This document shows positions 1-8,039 of a stretch of DNA of 64,000 nt, in pieces. How positions within the stretch are numbered: position 1 is the first letter of the stretch; each line of letters starts with the position of its first letter. A program made the position numbers and the translations under genes. This DNA comes from Pseudomonas sp. TNT3 (lineage in GTDB: Bacteria > Pseudomonadota > Gammaproteobacteria > Pseudomonadales > Pseudomonadaceae): NCBI RefSeq assembly GCF_010095445.2, contig NZ_WFGV02000033.1:1-64000 (forward strand). The letters run 5' to 3'. Below the pieces are notes generated by a model. It saw only the letters and a program-made list of their open reading frames with translations, was not told where the DNA came from and made no database searches.

Positions 1-1191
1 CACACCGGCCAGTTCCGCCAGCAGCGCGCAGCCCACAGCGTGCCGCGCGCGCTGGATGCCCACCGCGCCGAAGTACACCGCCAATACATAGAACGTCGTT
101 TCAGTGCTGCCCTGGATCGTCGCCGCCACCAGCGCCGGGAAGCTGTCGACCCCGGACGTTTTCATGGTTTCGATCAACATCGCCCGGGCGGCGCTGCCCG
201 AGAATGGCTTGACCATTGCTGTCGGCAGCGCGTCGACGAAGCGTGTGTCCCAACCCGCCCACTCCACCAGATGCCGAATGCCGTCGAGACCAAAATCCAG
301 CGCACCGGAGGCCCGCAGTACGCCGACCGCGCAGAGCATGGCCACCAGATACGGCAACAGATTCTTCGCTACGTCGAAGCCTTCTTTCGCCCCTTCGACG
401 AAGGCTTCGTACACCTTCACTTTGCGCAAGGCGCCGATCACCAGAAACAACATGATCAGGCCAAACAGCGTCAGGTTGCCCAGGATCGAGGACAAACCGG
501 CCAGAGCGGTGGCTGAGAGGGTCGCCAGCAAAGCCATGAAGCCGCCGAGGGCCAGGGCACCGGGGATCAGATAGGCAAGCACCACTGGGTCCCACAGGCG
601 CAGGCGCTGCATGAACGCGACGGACAGCAGGCCCACCAGCGTTGAGCAACTGGTGGCCAACAGGATGGGCAGGAACACCAGCGTCGGGTCGGGTGCGCCT
701 TGCTGGGCGCGGTACATGAAGATGGTCACCGGCAGCAGCGTCAATGACGAGGCGTTGAGCACCAGAAAGAGAATTTGCGCGTTACTGGCAATGGTCGGGC
801 TGGGGTTGAGCTCCTGCAACGCTTTCATGGCCTTCAGGCCGATGGGCGTGGCGGCGTTGTCGAGGCCCAGGCCGTTGGCGGCGAAGTTGAGGGTGATCAG
901 GCCGATGGCCGGGTGGCCCGCCGGGACTTCCGGCATCAGGCGAAGGAACAGTGGCCCCAGGGCTTTCGCGAGCCAATCGACGATCCCGGCTTTTTCGGCG
1001 ATGCGCAGAAACCCGAGCCAAAGGGTGAGGGTGCCGAACAGCAGCACCATGACTTCGACCGACAATTTGGCCATGGCGAAAATGCTCTCTACCATCGCCG
1101 CGAATATCCCGGCGTTGCCGCCGATCAGCCATTGCGCCAGTGCCGAAACGGCAGCCACGATGAAGAAGCCAAGCCACAGGCCATTAAGCAT
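1..1191 (-). CDS. Spore maturation protein (SpmA/SpmB-like) membrane protein, partial
   Basis: The ATG at 1191 opens a frame that stays open for 397 codons to the window edge, so the C-terminus is missing. The protein starts MLNGLWLGFFIVAAVSALAQ and is built from hydrophobic helices, with two nucleoside-recognition (Gate) type domains. One carries NFAANGLGLDNAATPIGLKA; the other lies near the C-terminal part (KPFSGSAARAMLIE). This matches the fused SpmA-SpmB type proteins of pseudomonads, usually a little over 400 residues, so only a few residues should be missing. A G-rich stretch (GGGGG) lies about 10 bases before the ATG. Substrate and role are unknown in non-sporulating bacteria; a transport function is only inferred from the Gate domains. 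The name is inherited from Bacillus and should not be read as a sporulation role. Confidence 0.8.
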   Translation of the reverse strand, partial: MLNGLWLGFFIVAAVSALAQWLIGGNAGIFAAMVESIFAMAKLSVEVMVLLFGTLTLWLGFLRIAEKAGIVDWLAKALGPLFLRLMPEVPAGHPAIGLITLNFAANGLGLDNAATPIGLKAMKALQELNPSPTIASNAQILFLVLNASSLTLLPVTIFMYRAQQGAPDPTLVFLPILLATSCSTLVGLLSVAFMQRLRLWDPVVLAYLIPGALALGGFMALLATLSATALAGLSSILGNLTLFGLIMLFLVIGALRKVKVYEAFVEGAKEGFDVAKNLLPYLVAMLCAVGVLRASGALDFGLDGIRHLVEWAGWDTRFVDALPTAMVKPFSGSAARAMLIETMKTSGVDSFPALVAATIQGSTETTFYVLAVYFGAVGIQRARHAVGCALLAELAGV

Positions 1192-1242
1192 CAGTCAAAT
1201 CCCCCGAAGAATGCGGCGAATGATAGCGGGGTAGCCAGAAAC

Positions 1243-1272
1243 GACAAACCCCGGATTTCTCCGGGGTTTGTC
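1243..1272 (-). terminator. Hairpin terminator between gltP and the spore-maturation-like gene
   Basis: A perfect 12-bp stem (GACAAACCCCGG / CCGGGGTTTGTC) with a 6-base loop. It lies after the gltP stop and the REPIN and about 50 bp before the next gene start on the same strand. It has no clean T-run, but the stem ends in a TTTG tract on the minus strand. It most likely ends gltP transcripts. Confidence 0.6.
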
Positions 1273-1314
1273 TACGACTGTGGGCACCCAATCACAGGGT
1301 TGGCCTCAATCTAC

Positions 1315-1397
1315 TGTAGGAGCTGCCGAAGGCTGCGATCTTTTGATCTTGCCTTTAAAACAGAATCAAAAGATCGCAGCCTGCGGCAGCTCCTACA
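1315..1397. repeat. REPIN (paired inverted REP), GTAGGAGCTGCCG family
   Basis: Two inverted REP units: TGTAGGAGCTGCCGAAGGCT at the left end and its near reverse complement ending in GGCAGCTCCTACA at the right. Inner arms GATCTTTTGAT and ATCAAAAGATC flank a short AT-rich spacer. The position, between two genes just after a stop codon, is typical of these non-autonomous palindromes in P. fluorescens-group genomes. Confidence 0.85.
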
Positions 1398-1405
1398 AGG
1401 GTGTG

Positions 1406-2737
1406 TCAATTACTGGAAATCTCGCCAGCCGGCAGCTTTTCCTTGCTGCGCCAGTGCGGCAGGGAGTTCCAGTAGCGCTCGCCCTTGGCGTCGTCGTACA
1501 TGCCTTCCCAGCGGGAGATGACCAATACCGCCAAGGCATTGCCGATCACGTTCAACGCGGTACGTGCCATGTCCATGATGCGGTCGACACCGGCGATAAA
1601 TGCCAGGCCTTCCAGCGGAATACCCACGCTGCCCAGTGTGGCCAGCAGCACCACGAAGGACACACCCGGTACGCCGGCGATGCCTTTGGAGGTGACCATC
1701 AAGGTCAGTACCAGCAGCAACTGCTGGCTGATGGACAGGTCGATGCCGTACAGCTGGGCAATGAAAATTGCCGCGATGCTTTGATAAAGCGTCGAACCGT
1801 CGAGGTTGAACGAATAGCCGGTCGGCACCACGAAGCTGCAAATGGCCTTCGGCGCGCCGTAGGCTTCCATCTTCTCGATAACGCGTGGCAGCACGGTTTC
1901 CGAACTGGCGGTGGAGTAGGCCAGCACCAGCTCATCCTTGAAGATGCGCATCAGTTTGAGCACCGAGAAACCGAACAGGCGAGCAATCAGGCCCAGCACC
2001 ACAAAGGCGAAGAAGGCAATAGCGACGTAAACCAGGATGACCAGTTTGGCCAGCGGGATCAGGGAAGCGAAGCCGAAGTTGGCAACCGTCACCGCGATCA
2101 GTGCGAACACGCCGATCGGGGCGTAGTTCATGATCATGTGGGTAACTTTGAACATGCTTTCCGATACGCCCTGGAACATTTTTACCAGGGGTTCGCGCAA
2201 GTCGGCTTGCAGGCTCGACAGACCAAGACCGAACAATACCGAGAAGAAGATGATCGGCAGCATCTCGCCACGGGCCATGGCCGCGAAGATGTTCGACGGG
2301 ATCAGGTTGAGGATGGTTTCGATGAACGCATGTTCATGCTGAACCTCGGCAGCAGTCGCCTGGTACTTGGAAATATCCACGGTACCCAGGGTGCTCATGT
2401 CGATGCCGGTGCCCGGGTGGAACACGTTTGCCAGCACCAGACCTACCACAATAGCGATCGTGGTGACGATCTCGAAGTAGATGATGGTCTTCAGACCGAT
2501 ACGTCCGAGTTTCTTCGCGTCGCCAACACCGGCGATGCCGACGATCAGCGAGGAGATGACGATCGGAATCACGATCATCTTGATCAGACGGATAAAGATA
2601 TCGCCCGCGGGTTGAAGGACGTTACTGATCCACCAGGCTTTTTCGGCACTGAAATGGTTGAGCAGCGCACCGATTGCAATCCCCAATACCAGACCGATCA
2701 GGATCTGCCAGGCGAGGCTAAGCTTTGCCTTCTTCAT
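1406..2737 (-). CDS. gltP: Glutamate/aspartate : proton symporter (DAACS family)
   Basis: A 443-residue inner-membrane transporter of the dicarboxylate/amino acid:cation symporter family, predicted to import L-glutamate and L-aspartate with protons. I chose the ATG at 2737 (MKKAKLSLAWQI) because AAGGG lies about 8 bases upstream and the first hydrophobic helix follows at once; an upstream in-frame extension has no homologous look. Diagnostic motifs are present: the serine-rich re-entrant loop TASSETVLP (around residue 270), SFNLDGSTLYQ for the substrate/cation site, and the second hairpin region GVPGVSFVVLLATLGSVGIP. The length fits the family. It is transcribed alone, with a REPIN and a terminator downstream. 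GltP is a better fit than the C4-dicarboxylate carrier DctA, but substrate choice cannot be fixed by reading. Confidence 0.88.
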   Translation of the reverse strand: MKKAKLSLAWQILIGLVLGIAIGALLNHFSAEKAWWISNVLQPAGDIFIRLIKMIVIPIVISSLIVGIAGVGDAKKLGRIGLKTIIYFEIVTTIAIVVGLVLANVFHPGTGIDMSTLGTVDISKYQATAAEVQHEHAFIETILNLIPSNIFAAMARGEMLPIIFFSVLFGLGLSSLQADLREPLVKMFQGVSESMFKVTHMIMNYAPIGVFALIAVTVANFGFASLIPLAKLVILVYVAIAFFAFVVLGLIARLFGFSVLKLMRIFKDELVLAYSTASSETVLPRVIEKMEAYGAPKAICSFVVPTGYSFNLDGSTLYQSIAAIFIAQLYGIDLSISQQLLLVLTLMVTSKGIAGVPGVSFVVLLATLGSVGIPLEGLAFIAGVDRIMDMARTALNVIGNALAVLVISRWEGMYDDAKGERYWNSLPHWRSKEKLPAGEISSN

Positions 2738-3451
2738 ATCTTTACCCTTACTTGCGTTTGACTCAGGCAGATGCGCGGAACTGGAACGCTCGTGGCGAAA
2801 AAGTCTTGTGCATCTGCCTCCGTATAAGGTGCCCCGAAGCGCGTGTTTGCGGCTCTCTGGCAGGCGAAAAAAGGCGCAACTATTCCGATGCAAGGAAGCG
2901 ACGTCTAATGCCGTAAACGCCTACCCTATGCCGAATCGGCATGAGCTTTTTTAAGTGAAACTCGCGTCCCAACCGGTTCGAATACGACATTTCGGCAGGC
3001 ATAAGTGCCGTGAACCGGCCATCACAGAGCAGGTTGAGTGTTTTTTGATCAGGTGAGGTGAGGGGGTTTTGGGGCTGAAATCGGACAATCCGACAGGAAG
3101 ATACCGTTGAAAAATCAGGCAATTTTTCTCGATGTACGGTCGTGACGAAACACCGCGAAAAGTATTTTTTGGGAAAGTTGATTCGAATTGTAGAAAAGAG
3201 AAGCTCAACCGAGCGGTTGGCCTAGTATCGATGCCTCAGTTGCATAAGCTCTCCGCAAGTCCGTCGATGCCTATCACCGGCGAACTTGCGTCGCAGCTAT
3301 TCCTGACCCGGTCCTTTCGCAAGTACTCCCTGTACTCGTAGGTCACTCCGCCCCTGAAACAGGCAGAACATCCCGACCCCTTGGTCATGCGTCTACCTTC
3401 CTCGGGTAGCGCATTGGAAAGATGCCATTTGGCCTCTTTCTTGTTACAAAC
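2738..3451. other. Intergenic stretch without a supported gene
   Basis: About 710 bp upstream of gltP and downstream of ivy. Short open frames on both strands have no ribosome binding sites or recognisable sequence. It probably holds the gltP promoter on the minus strand, but I could not pin a convincing -35/-10. A weak imperfect hairpin lies near 3417-3440, just after the ivy stop. Confidence 0.5.
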
Positions 3452-3916
3452 TCAGTACCAGTTCGGATCTTTCTTCAGTTGTTCCATCAACAGCTTTTGC
3501 ATGCCCTCGTCCGGCTTTCCAAGGAAGCGATAGTCGGCATGTCGTGTAGGCGACTTGTCGGCTGGCAACCCGGCAGGCACTTCGACCAGCATGGCGTATG
3601 CGTCCTTTTTGTCGAAGCTGACGGCGACGATCAAGCGCTTGTTGAGACAGGTCGCCTGCGTTTCGCAAAGCGGTCCAACGAGGTACTTATCGCCATCTTC
3701 TTCAACCGCATTCATTTGCTCGGCGTCGCCGGACAGGTTCATGACCCATTCCGGCAGGCGTTCTTCCTTCTTCACCACGCCTTGCCAGGTTTCCCGGTAT
3801 TGCGGGTCAGTGTTCAGCAACTCGTTGACCCGCGCCTGGCCGTCATTGGCCGCCATCGCCATGGCACTACCGCCCAAGAGCAGGGCGGCTGCCAGTGTCT
3901 TTAACGAAACGCTCAT
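3452..3916 (-). CDS. Inhibitor of vertebrate lysozyme (Ivy) family periplasmic protein
   Basis: A 154-residue protein with a signal peptide (MSVSLKTLAAALLLGGSAMAMA, cleavage after AMA). The mature part has the Ivy-family layout: an N-terminal helical segment around YRETWQGVVKKEERLPEWV, then a two-cysteine loop (LCETQATC, around residues 83-90) that corresponds to the protruding loop which plugs the lysozyme active site, then strands KRLIVAVSFDKKDAYAMLVE. Such proteins act in the periplasm against C-type lysozyme and possibly as guards against the cell's own lytic enzymes. The loop sequence differs from the E. coli CKPHDC, so potency is uncertain. It is followed by a DUF1328 gene in the same orientation but upstream of it in transcription order. 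Confidence 0.8.
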   Translation of the reverse strand: MSVSLKTLAAALLLGGSAMAMAANDGQARVNELLNTDPQYRETWQGVVKKEERLPEWVMNLSGDAEQMNAVEEDGDKYLVGPLCETQATCLNKRLIVAVSFDKKDAYAMLVEVPAGLPADKSPTRHADYRFLGKPDEGMQKLLMEQLKKDPNWY

Positions 3917-3918
3917 GT

Positions 3919-4083
3919 TCAGCCTCGACCGCGACGGCCAAAGAAGAACGAAGCAATGAACATCACCAGGAACACGACAAAGAGAATCTTGGCGATACCC
4001 GTGGCGGTGCCCGCGATACCACCGAAGCCCAGTACGGCGGCGATGATGGCAATGATCAAGAATGTGATTGCCCAGCTCAACAT
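3919..4083 (-). CDS. DUF1328 (YtjA) small membrane protein
   Basis: A 54-residue protein beginning MLSWAITFLIIAIIAAVLGF and ending FFFGRRGRG. It has two hydrophobic helices separated by a glycine-rich turn (GGIAGTATGIAK), the standard form of the DUF1328/YtjA family. The start at 4083 follows AAGGAG a few bases upstream. Function is not established; members are often induced by general or envelope stress in gammaproteobacteria. It ends only 2 bp before the ivy start codon, so the two genes are likely co-transcribed. Confidence 0.85.
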   Translation of the reverse strand: MLSWAITFLIIAIIAAVLGFGGIAGTATGIAKILFVVFLVMFIASFFFGRRGRG

Positions 4084-4163
4084 GGTGATTCTCCTTACGC
4101 TTCTATTAGAGGTAGTGCTTGGTGGTGCGTTTCCCGGCGCATCGAACGCGCCAAGTTCGTGAG

Positions 4164-4451
4164 TTAGAACACCCAGCGTTCCTGACGTGGCATCTCATCC
4201 ACAGGCTGAGCCTGGTCGACGTCCATCATTCGTAGCGGGGTTGTGTCAGCCTGATTGCTGCTGACGGCACTGAAGTGGGTCTGAGTCGGATGCTTGAGCG
4301 ACACATGTGGCGCTTCTGGCTGCTGGCTCTGCTCCCAGAGAAGAAACTGTTGGCCGCCGATCAGAGTGATCAAAAGGGCGAGCATGGCGAACAGACCTTG
4401 CTGGATATGCAGTGGCGAGATGCGCAATTGGGCGGCACGTTGGCGATTCAT
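4164..4451 (-). CDS. Small single-pass membrane protein of unknown function
   Basis: 95 residues. A basic N-terminus (MNRQRAAQLRISPLHIQQG) is followed by one hydrophobic helix (LFAMLALLITLIGG, about residues 20-34) and a polar, proline- and glutamine-rich tail that would lie in the periplasm. No enzymatic motif is visible. A counterpart sits upstream of algB in other pseudomonads, so it is probably a real conserved gene. It may be co-transcribed with the DUF1328 and Ivy genes downstream on the same strand. Confidence 0.6.
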   Translation of the reverse strand: MNRQRAAQLRISPLHIQQGLFAMLALLITLIGGQQFLLWEQSQQPEAPHVSLKHPTQTHFSAVSSNQADTTPLRMMDVDQAQPVDEMPRQERWVF

Positions 4452-4624
4452 CCGGAAACTCCTCCCACTCTGGTGGTGATCTTGTTGTGGGCGATGGTTT
4501 TGCCCTGATTAACCAGAGTATTGCAGCCTGCATGCCAGCTTTTTGATGGGAATTAATCCTTTAAAATCAACAACTTAAAAGATAGTTAAAAATTGCATTG
4601 AACGCATCCTGCACGATGGGCTCT

Positions 4625-4658
4625 CTACGGTCGTGCGTAATGCACGATAATGCCGTAG
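4625..4658. other. Hairpin in the algB upstream region
   Basis: Two-tier inverted repeat: an outer stem CTACGG / CCGTAG and an inner stem TCGTGC / GCACGA around loop GTAAT, with a 5-base bulge (TAATG) on one arm. It lies between the divergent small membrane protein gene and algB. No T-run follows. Its role as a leader structure or operator is unknown. Confidence 0.45.
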
Positions 4659-4695
4659 GAACTTTCATTCTTTTTGAATTGAGAGGAGGGCGCAG

Positions 4696-4734
4696 ATGTC
4701 AGAAAAGGATGTGGGCAACGGCTTAACGCTCTGA
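4696..4734 (+). CDS. Possible 12-residue leader peptide upstream of algB
   Basis: A tiny frame, MSEKDVGNGLTL then stop, directly preceded by a strong ribosome binding site (GAGAGGAGG, 6 bases from the ATG). Its stop is about 150 bp upstream of the algB start on the same strand. It is not long enough to show coding bias. The Shine-Dalgarno sequence is the only evidence, so it could be chance or the relic of a longer leader gene. Confidence 0.25.
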   Translation: MSEKDVGNGLTL

Positions 4735-4884
4735 TTTTCGATAAAAAACCAAAGAAATCAGGCCATTGGCTGGGATTTGCTTAGATTGCTACCCTGTCAG
4801 AGATGGAAAGGCACAGAATCAACCATGCAACTTGCCCGATGTTTCCGGGACTAACCAAGATCATTCAGAAAGGAGCGTAGGAAA

Positions 4885-6231
4885 ATGGAGTCAGCCACTG
4901 AGCATCAAGGCCGCATTCTGCTGGTGGACGACGAATCCGCCATCCTGCGAACTTTCCGTTATTGCCTCGAAGACGAGGGCTACAGTGTCGCTACTGCCAA
5001 CAGCGCGGCCCAGGCGGATGCATTACTGCAACGCCAGGTGTTCGACCTGTGCTTTCTCGATCTGCGGCTAGGCGAAGACAACGGCCTTGATGTACTCGCC
5101 CAGATGCGCATTCAGGCCCCTTGGATGCGGGTCGTCATTGTCACGGCCCACTCTGCCGTCGACACAGCAGTAGATGCCATTCAGGCGGGTGCCGCTGATT
5201 ATCTGGTCAAGCCGTGCAGCCCTGATCAGTTGCGCCTTGCGACGGCCAAACAGTTGGAAGTTCGGCAATTGTCGGCGCGTCTGGAAGCGCTGGAAGGTGA
5301 GATTCGCAAACCCAAGGACGGCCTGGATTCCCACAGTCCAGCCATGAAAGTAGTGCTTGAAACAGCACGCCAAGTGGCCAGTACCGATGCGAACATCCTG
5401 ATTCTCGGTGAGTCCGGTACAGGTAAGGGTGAGCTGTCCCAGGCCATTCATGGCTGGAGCAAGCGGGCTAAAAAATCCTGCGTAACTATCAATTGCCCGT
5501 CCTTGACCGCCGAGTTGATGGAGAGCGAACTGTTTGGTCACAGCCGTGGTGCGTTCACAGGCGCAAGCGAAAGTACCTTGGGGCGTGTGAATCAGGCTGA
5601 CGGCGGAACACTGTTTCTCGACGAGATCGGCGACTTTCCGCTCACGTTGCAGCCAAAATTGCTTCGTTTCATTCAAGACAAAGAATATGAGCGTGTCGGT
5701 GATCCGGTGACCCGCCGCGCGGATGTGCGAATCCTCGCAGCGACCAACCTTAACCTTGAAGACATGGTGCGCGACGGGCGCTTCCGTGAAGACCTGCTCT
5801 ACCGCCTGAATGTCATTACCTTGCACTTGCCGCCATTGCGGGAACGTCGCGAAGACATCCTGAACCTGGCTGATCGTTTCCTGGCGCGCTTCGTCAAGGA
5901 ATACGCGCGCCCGGCTCGCGGTTTCAGCGACGAAGCCCGGGAAGCGCTGCTGAGTTACCGCTGGCCAGGCAACATTCGCGAGCTGCGCAACGTCGTGGAG
6001 CGGGCAAGCATTATCTGTCCGCAGGAGCGTGTAGAGATCAGCCACCTGGGCATGGCCGAAACACCGGTCAACAGCGCGCCACGCATCGGCGCCGCGTTGA
6101 GTCTGGACGAATTGGAGAAGGCGCACATCGGTGCGGTCCTGGCCACGGCGGATACGCTGGACCAAGCCGCTAAAACCCTGGGCATCGACGCTTCGACCCT
6201 GTATCGCAAACGCAAGCAGTACAACCTGTGA
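4885..6231 (+). CDS. algB: NtrC-family response regulator AlgB
   Basis: 448 residues in three parts. The receiver domain spans residues 10-125, with acidic D15/D16, phosphoacceptor D59 (CFLDLR), T87 and K109. The AAA+ domain spans about 150-380: Walker A GESGTGKG at 175-182, GAFTGA at 222-227, Walker B LFLDEIGD at 243-250, and a C-terminal arginine-rich sensor region. The helix-turn-helix ends in STLYRKRKQYNL. In P. aeruginosa AlgB is phosphorylated by KinB and activates or represses alginate and quorum-sensing-linked genes. The length and all key residues match that family. AAGGAG lies before the ATG. kinB follows after a 10-bp gap, so the two form an operon. An untypical feature of AlgB, known from the literature, is that it acts without needing sigma-54 although GAFTGA is kept. 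Confidence 0.95.
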   Translation: MESATEHQGRILLVDDESAILRTFRYCLEDEGYSVATANSAAQADALLQRQVFDLCFLDLRLGEDNGLDVLAQMRIQAPWMRVVIVTAHSAVDTAVDAIQAGAADYLVKPCSPDQLRLATAKQLEVRQLSARLEALEGEIRKPKDGLDSHSPAMKVVLETARQVASTDANILILGESGTGKGELSQAIHGWSKRAKKSCVTINCPSLTAELMESELFGHSRGAFTGASESTLGRVNQADGGTLFLDEIGDFPLTLQPKLLRFIQDKEYERVGDPVTRRADVRILAATNLNLEDMVRDGRFREDLLYRLNVITLHLPPLRERREDILNLADRFLARFVKEYARPARGFSDEAREALLSYRWPGNIRELRNVVERASIICPQERVEISHLGMAETPVNSAPRIGAALSLDELEKAHIGAVLATADTLDQAAKTLGIDASTLYRKRKQYNL

Positions 6232-6241
6232 GTCATCCCCG

Positions 6242-8032
6242 ATGAAACTGGCGATGAAGTTGCGCACCCGGCTCTTCCTGAGTATTTCGGCGTTGATCAC
6301 GGTTGCGCTACTTGGGCTGTTGCTCGGTCTGGTCAGTGTGATGCAGATGGCCAGTTCCCAGGAAGCGCTAGTGCGCAACAACTTTGCGACCCTGGATTTG
6401 GGGCTGAAACTGAGGCAAACCCTGGGCGATCAATTGATCGTCATGCTCAGCGAAAAACCCGACGACGGGGCCTTCGAGAGATCCAGGCAGAAGTATTTCG
6501 AGCTGCTTGATGAAGGTATCGCCCATGAGCAGAAGGGCGATGGCAATCAGTATGGTTTTAGCCAGGCCAAGGCGGATTATCAGAGCTTTCTCGAGGCCTA
6601 CACACAGTCGCGTGATACGACCCACGTACTGAGTGGCAATGAGGCGCTCACTGAAAAATTCAATGCGCTGCGCAATGGTCTGCTTACCGAGCACAAGCGT
6701 GCGCTGGATAACATTAATGAAACCCAGCGCAGCGCGCGCGACCGGGCGTTATTGGTCGCGGGACTGCTGGGGTTGGTCGGGCTCGCGGTGCTGATCATAG
6801 GTTTTATTACCGCTCACGCCATCGCCAGGCGTTTCGGTGCGCCCATCGAAGCGTTAGCCCAAGCGGCAGACAATATAGGCCAGGGCAATTTCGAAGTGAC
6901 ACTGCCGATTTCATCGGCGGAGGAAATGAACCTGCTTACCAAGCGCTTCGGGATGATGGCCGAGGCATTGCGCGAGCATCAGGCCACGAACATCGATGAA
7001 TTGCTCGCGGGGCAGCAGCGTTTGCAGGCGGTCCTCGACAGCATTGATGACGGATTGCTGATGATCGACCGTGAAGGGTATCTGGAGCATTTGAACCCCG
7101 TCGCTCAACGGCAGTTGGGTTGGGACGCTGATCGACTTGGCCAGGGATTGGGCTCTGCCCTCGAACGCCCCGAGCTGGATGAGCAGCTGCAACTGGTTCT
7201 GCGCGGCGGCACGCTTGAGCGTGCACCGGAGGATCTGAGTATCGAGGTCGATGGTGAATCGCGGCTGCTGACGTATAGCCTGACGCCGGTTAGCCATACG
7301 CAGGGTCATATTCTCGGTGCCGTGATGGTGCTGCATGACGTGACCGAGCAGCGTGCCTTCGAGCGGGTGCGCAGCGAGTTCGTGTTACGCGCTTCCCATG
7401 AGTTGCGAACCCCGGTCACGGGGATGCACATGGCCTTCGGCCTGTTCCGGGAACGGGCGAAATTTCCTGAAGATTCACGCGAAGCCGATCTGCTGGATAC
7501 CGTGAATGAAGAGATGCAGCGGTTGATGCAGTTGATCAACGATCTGCTGAACTTCTCTCGTTACCAGAACGGATTGCAAAAGCTCACGCTTGCGCCTTGT
7601 TCCATCGACGAGTTGCTGGAGGAGGCGCGGTTGCGGTTCTCCGGGGCGGCACAGGACAGTGGTATCGATCTGCTGGTTGAAGTGCAGGGTCCGTTGCCCA
7701 GGCTGCAGGCTGATAAGGCCCAGCTGGATCGCGTGCTCGATAACCTGATTGATAATGCGTTGCGCCACACCGGACCGGACGGGCAGATCCGTTTGCAAGC
7801 CCGGCGCCATGGCGAGCGCGTCATCATCAGCGTCGAGGATAACGGCGAAGGCATTGCCTACGGACAACAGGGACGGATCTTCGAGCCCTTTGTGCAGGTG
7901 GGCCGCAAGAAGGGCGGCGCGGGGCTCGGTCTGGCGCTGTGCAAGGAGATCGTGCAGTTGCACGGCGGGCGGATGGGTGTTTATTCGCGGCCAGGGCAGG
8001 GCACGCAGTTCTATATGGCGCTGGCGGTTTAA
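6242..8032 (+). CDS. kinB: Sensor histidine kinase KinB
   Basis: 596 residues, starting at the ATG 10 bp after algB (MKLAMKLRTRLFLSISALIT). There are two transmembrane helices (about residues 11-36 and 165-190) around a helical periplasmic sensor domain. They are followed by HAMP, a PAS domain (about 255-370, LDSIDDGLLMIDREGYLEHLN), the H-box with phospho-His386 (ASHELRTPV), N-box DNLIDNALRH, G1 VEDNGEGIAYG and G2 GAGLGLALCKEIV. All catalytic boxes are intact. In P. aeruginosa KinB is mainly an AlgB phosphatase whose loss drives AlgW-dependent mucoidy. The 3' end converges with the EAL gene, with 7 bp between the stops. Confidence 0.95.
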   Translation: MKLAMKLRTRLFLSISALITVALLGLLLGLVSVMQMASSQEALVRNNFATLDLGLKLRQTLGDQLIVMLSEKPDDGAFERSRQKYFELLDEGIAHEQKGDGNQYGFSQAKADYQSFLEAYTQSRDTTHVLSGNEALTEKFNALRNGLLTEHKRALDNINETQRSARDRALLVAGLLGLVGLAVLIIGFITAHAIARRFGAPIEALAQAADNIGQGNFEVTLPISSAEEMNLLTKRFGMMAEALREHQATNIDELLAGQQRLQAVLDSIDDGLLMIDREGYLEHLNPVAQRQLGWDADRLGQGLGSALERPELDEQLQLVLRGGTLERAPEDLSIEVDGESRLLTYSLTPVSHTQGHILGAVMVLHDVTEQRAFERVRSEFVLRASHELRTPVTGMHMAFGLFRERAKFPEDSREADLLDTVNEEMQRLMQLINDLLNFSRYQNGLQKLTLAPCSIDELLEEARLRFSGAAQDSGIDLLVEVQGPLPRLQADKAQLDRVLDNLIDNALRHTGPDGQIRLQARRHGERVIISVEDNGEGIAYGQQGRIFEPFVQVGRKKGGAGLGLALCKEIVQLHGGRMGVYSRPGQGTQFYMALAV

Positions 8033-8039
8033 AGTGGGT

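Noticed and set aside
1..1191. A sporulation function for the left-edge gene
   Set aside because: The SpmA/SpmB name is a family label only; nothing else in the window relates to sporulation and the organism type does not sporulate.
2951..3341. Short frames on both strands in the gltP-ivy gap
   Set aside because: No ribosome binding sites and no recognisable or biased coding sequence.
4659..4690. GAACTT in the algB upstream region as an AlgU promoter
   Set aside because: The -35 is perfect, but no TCTGA-like -10 lies 16-17 bases downstream (the sequence there is GAGAG).
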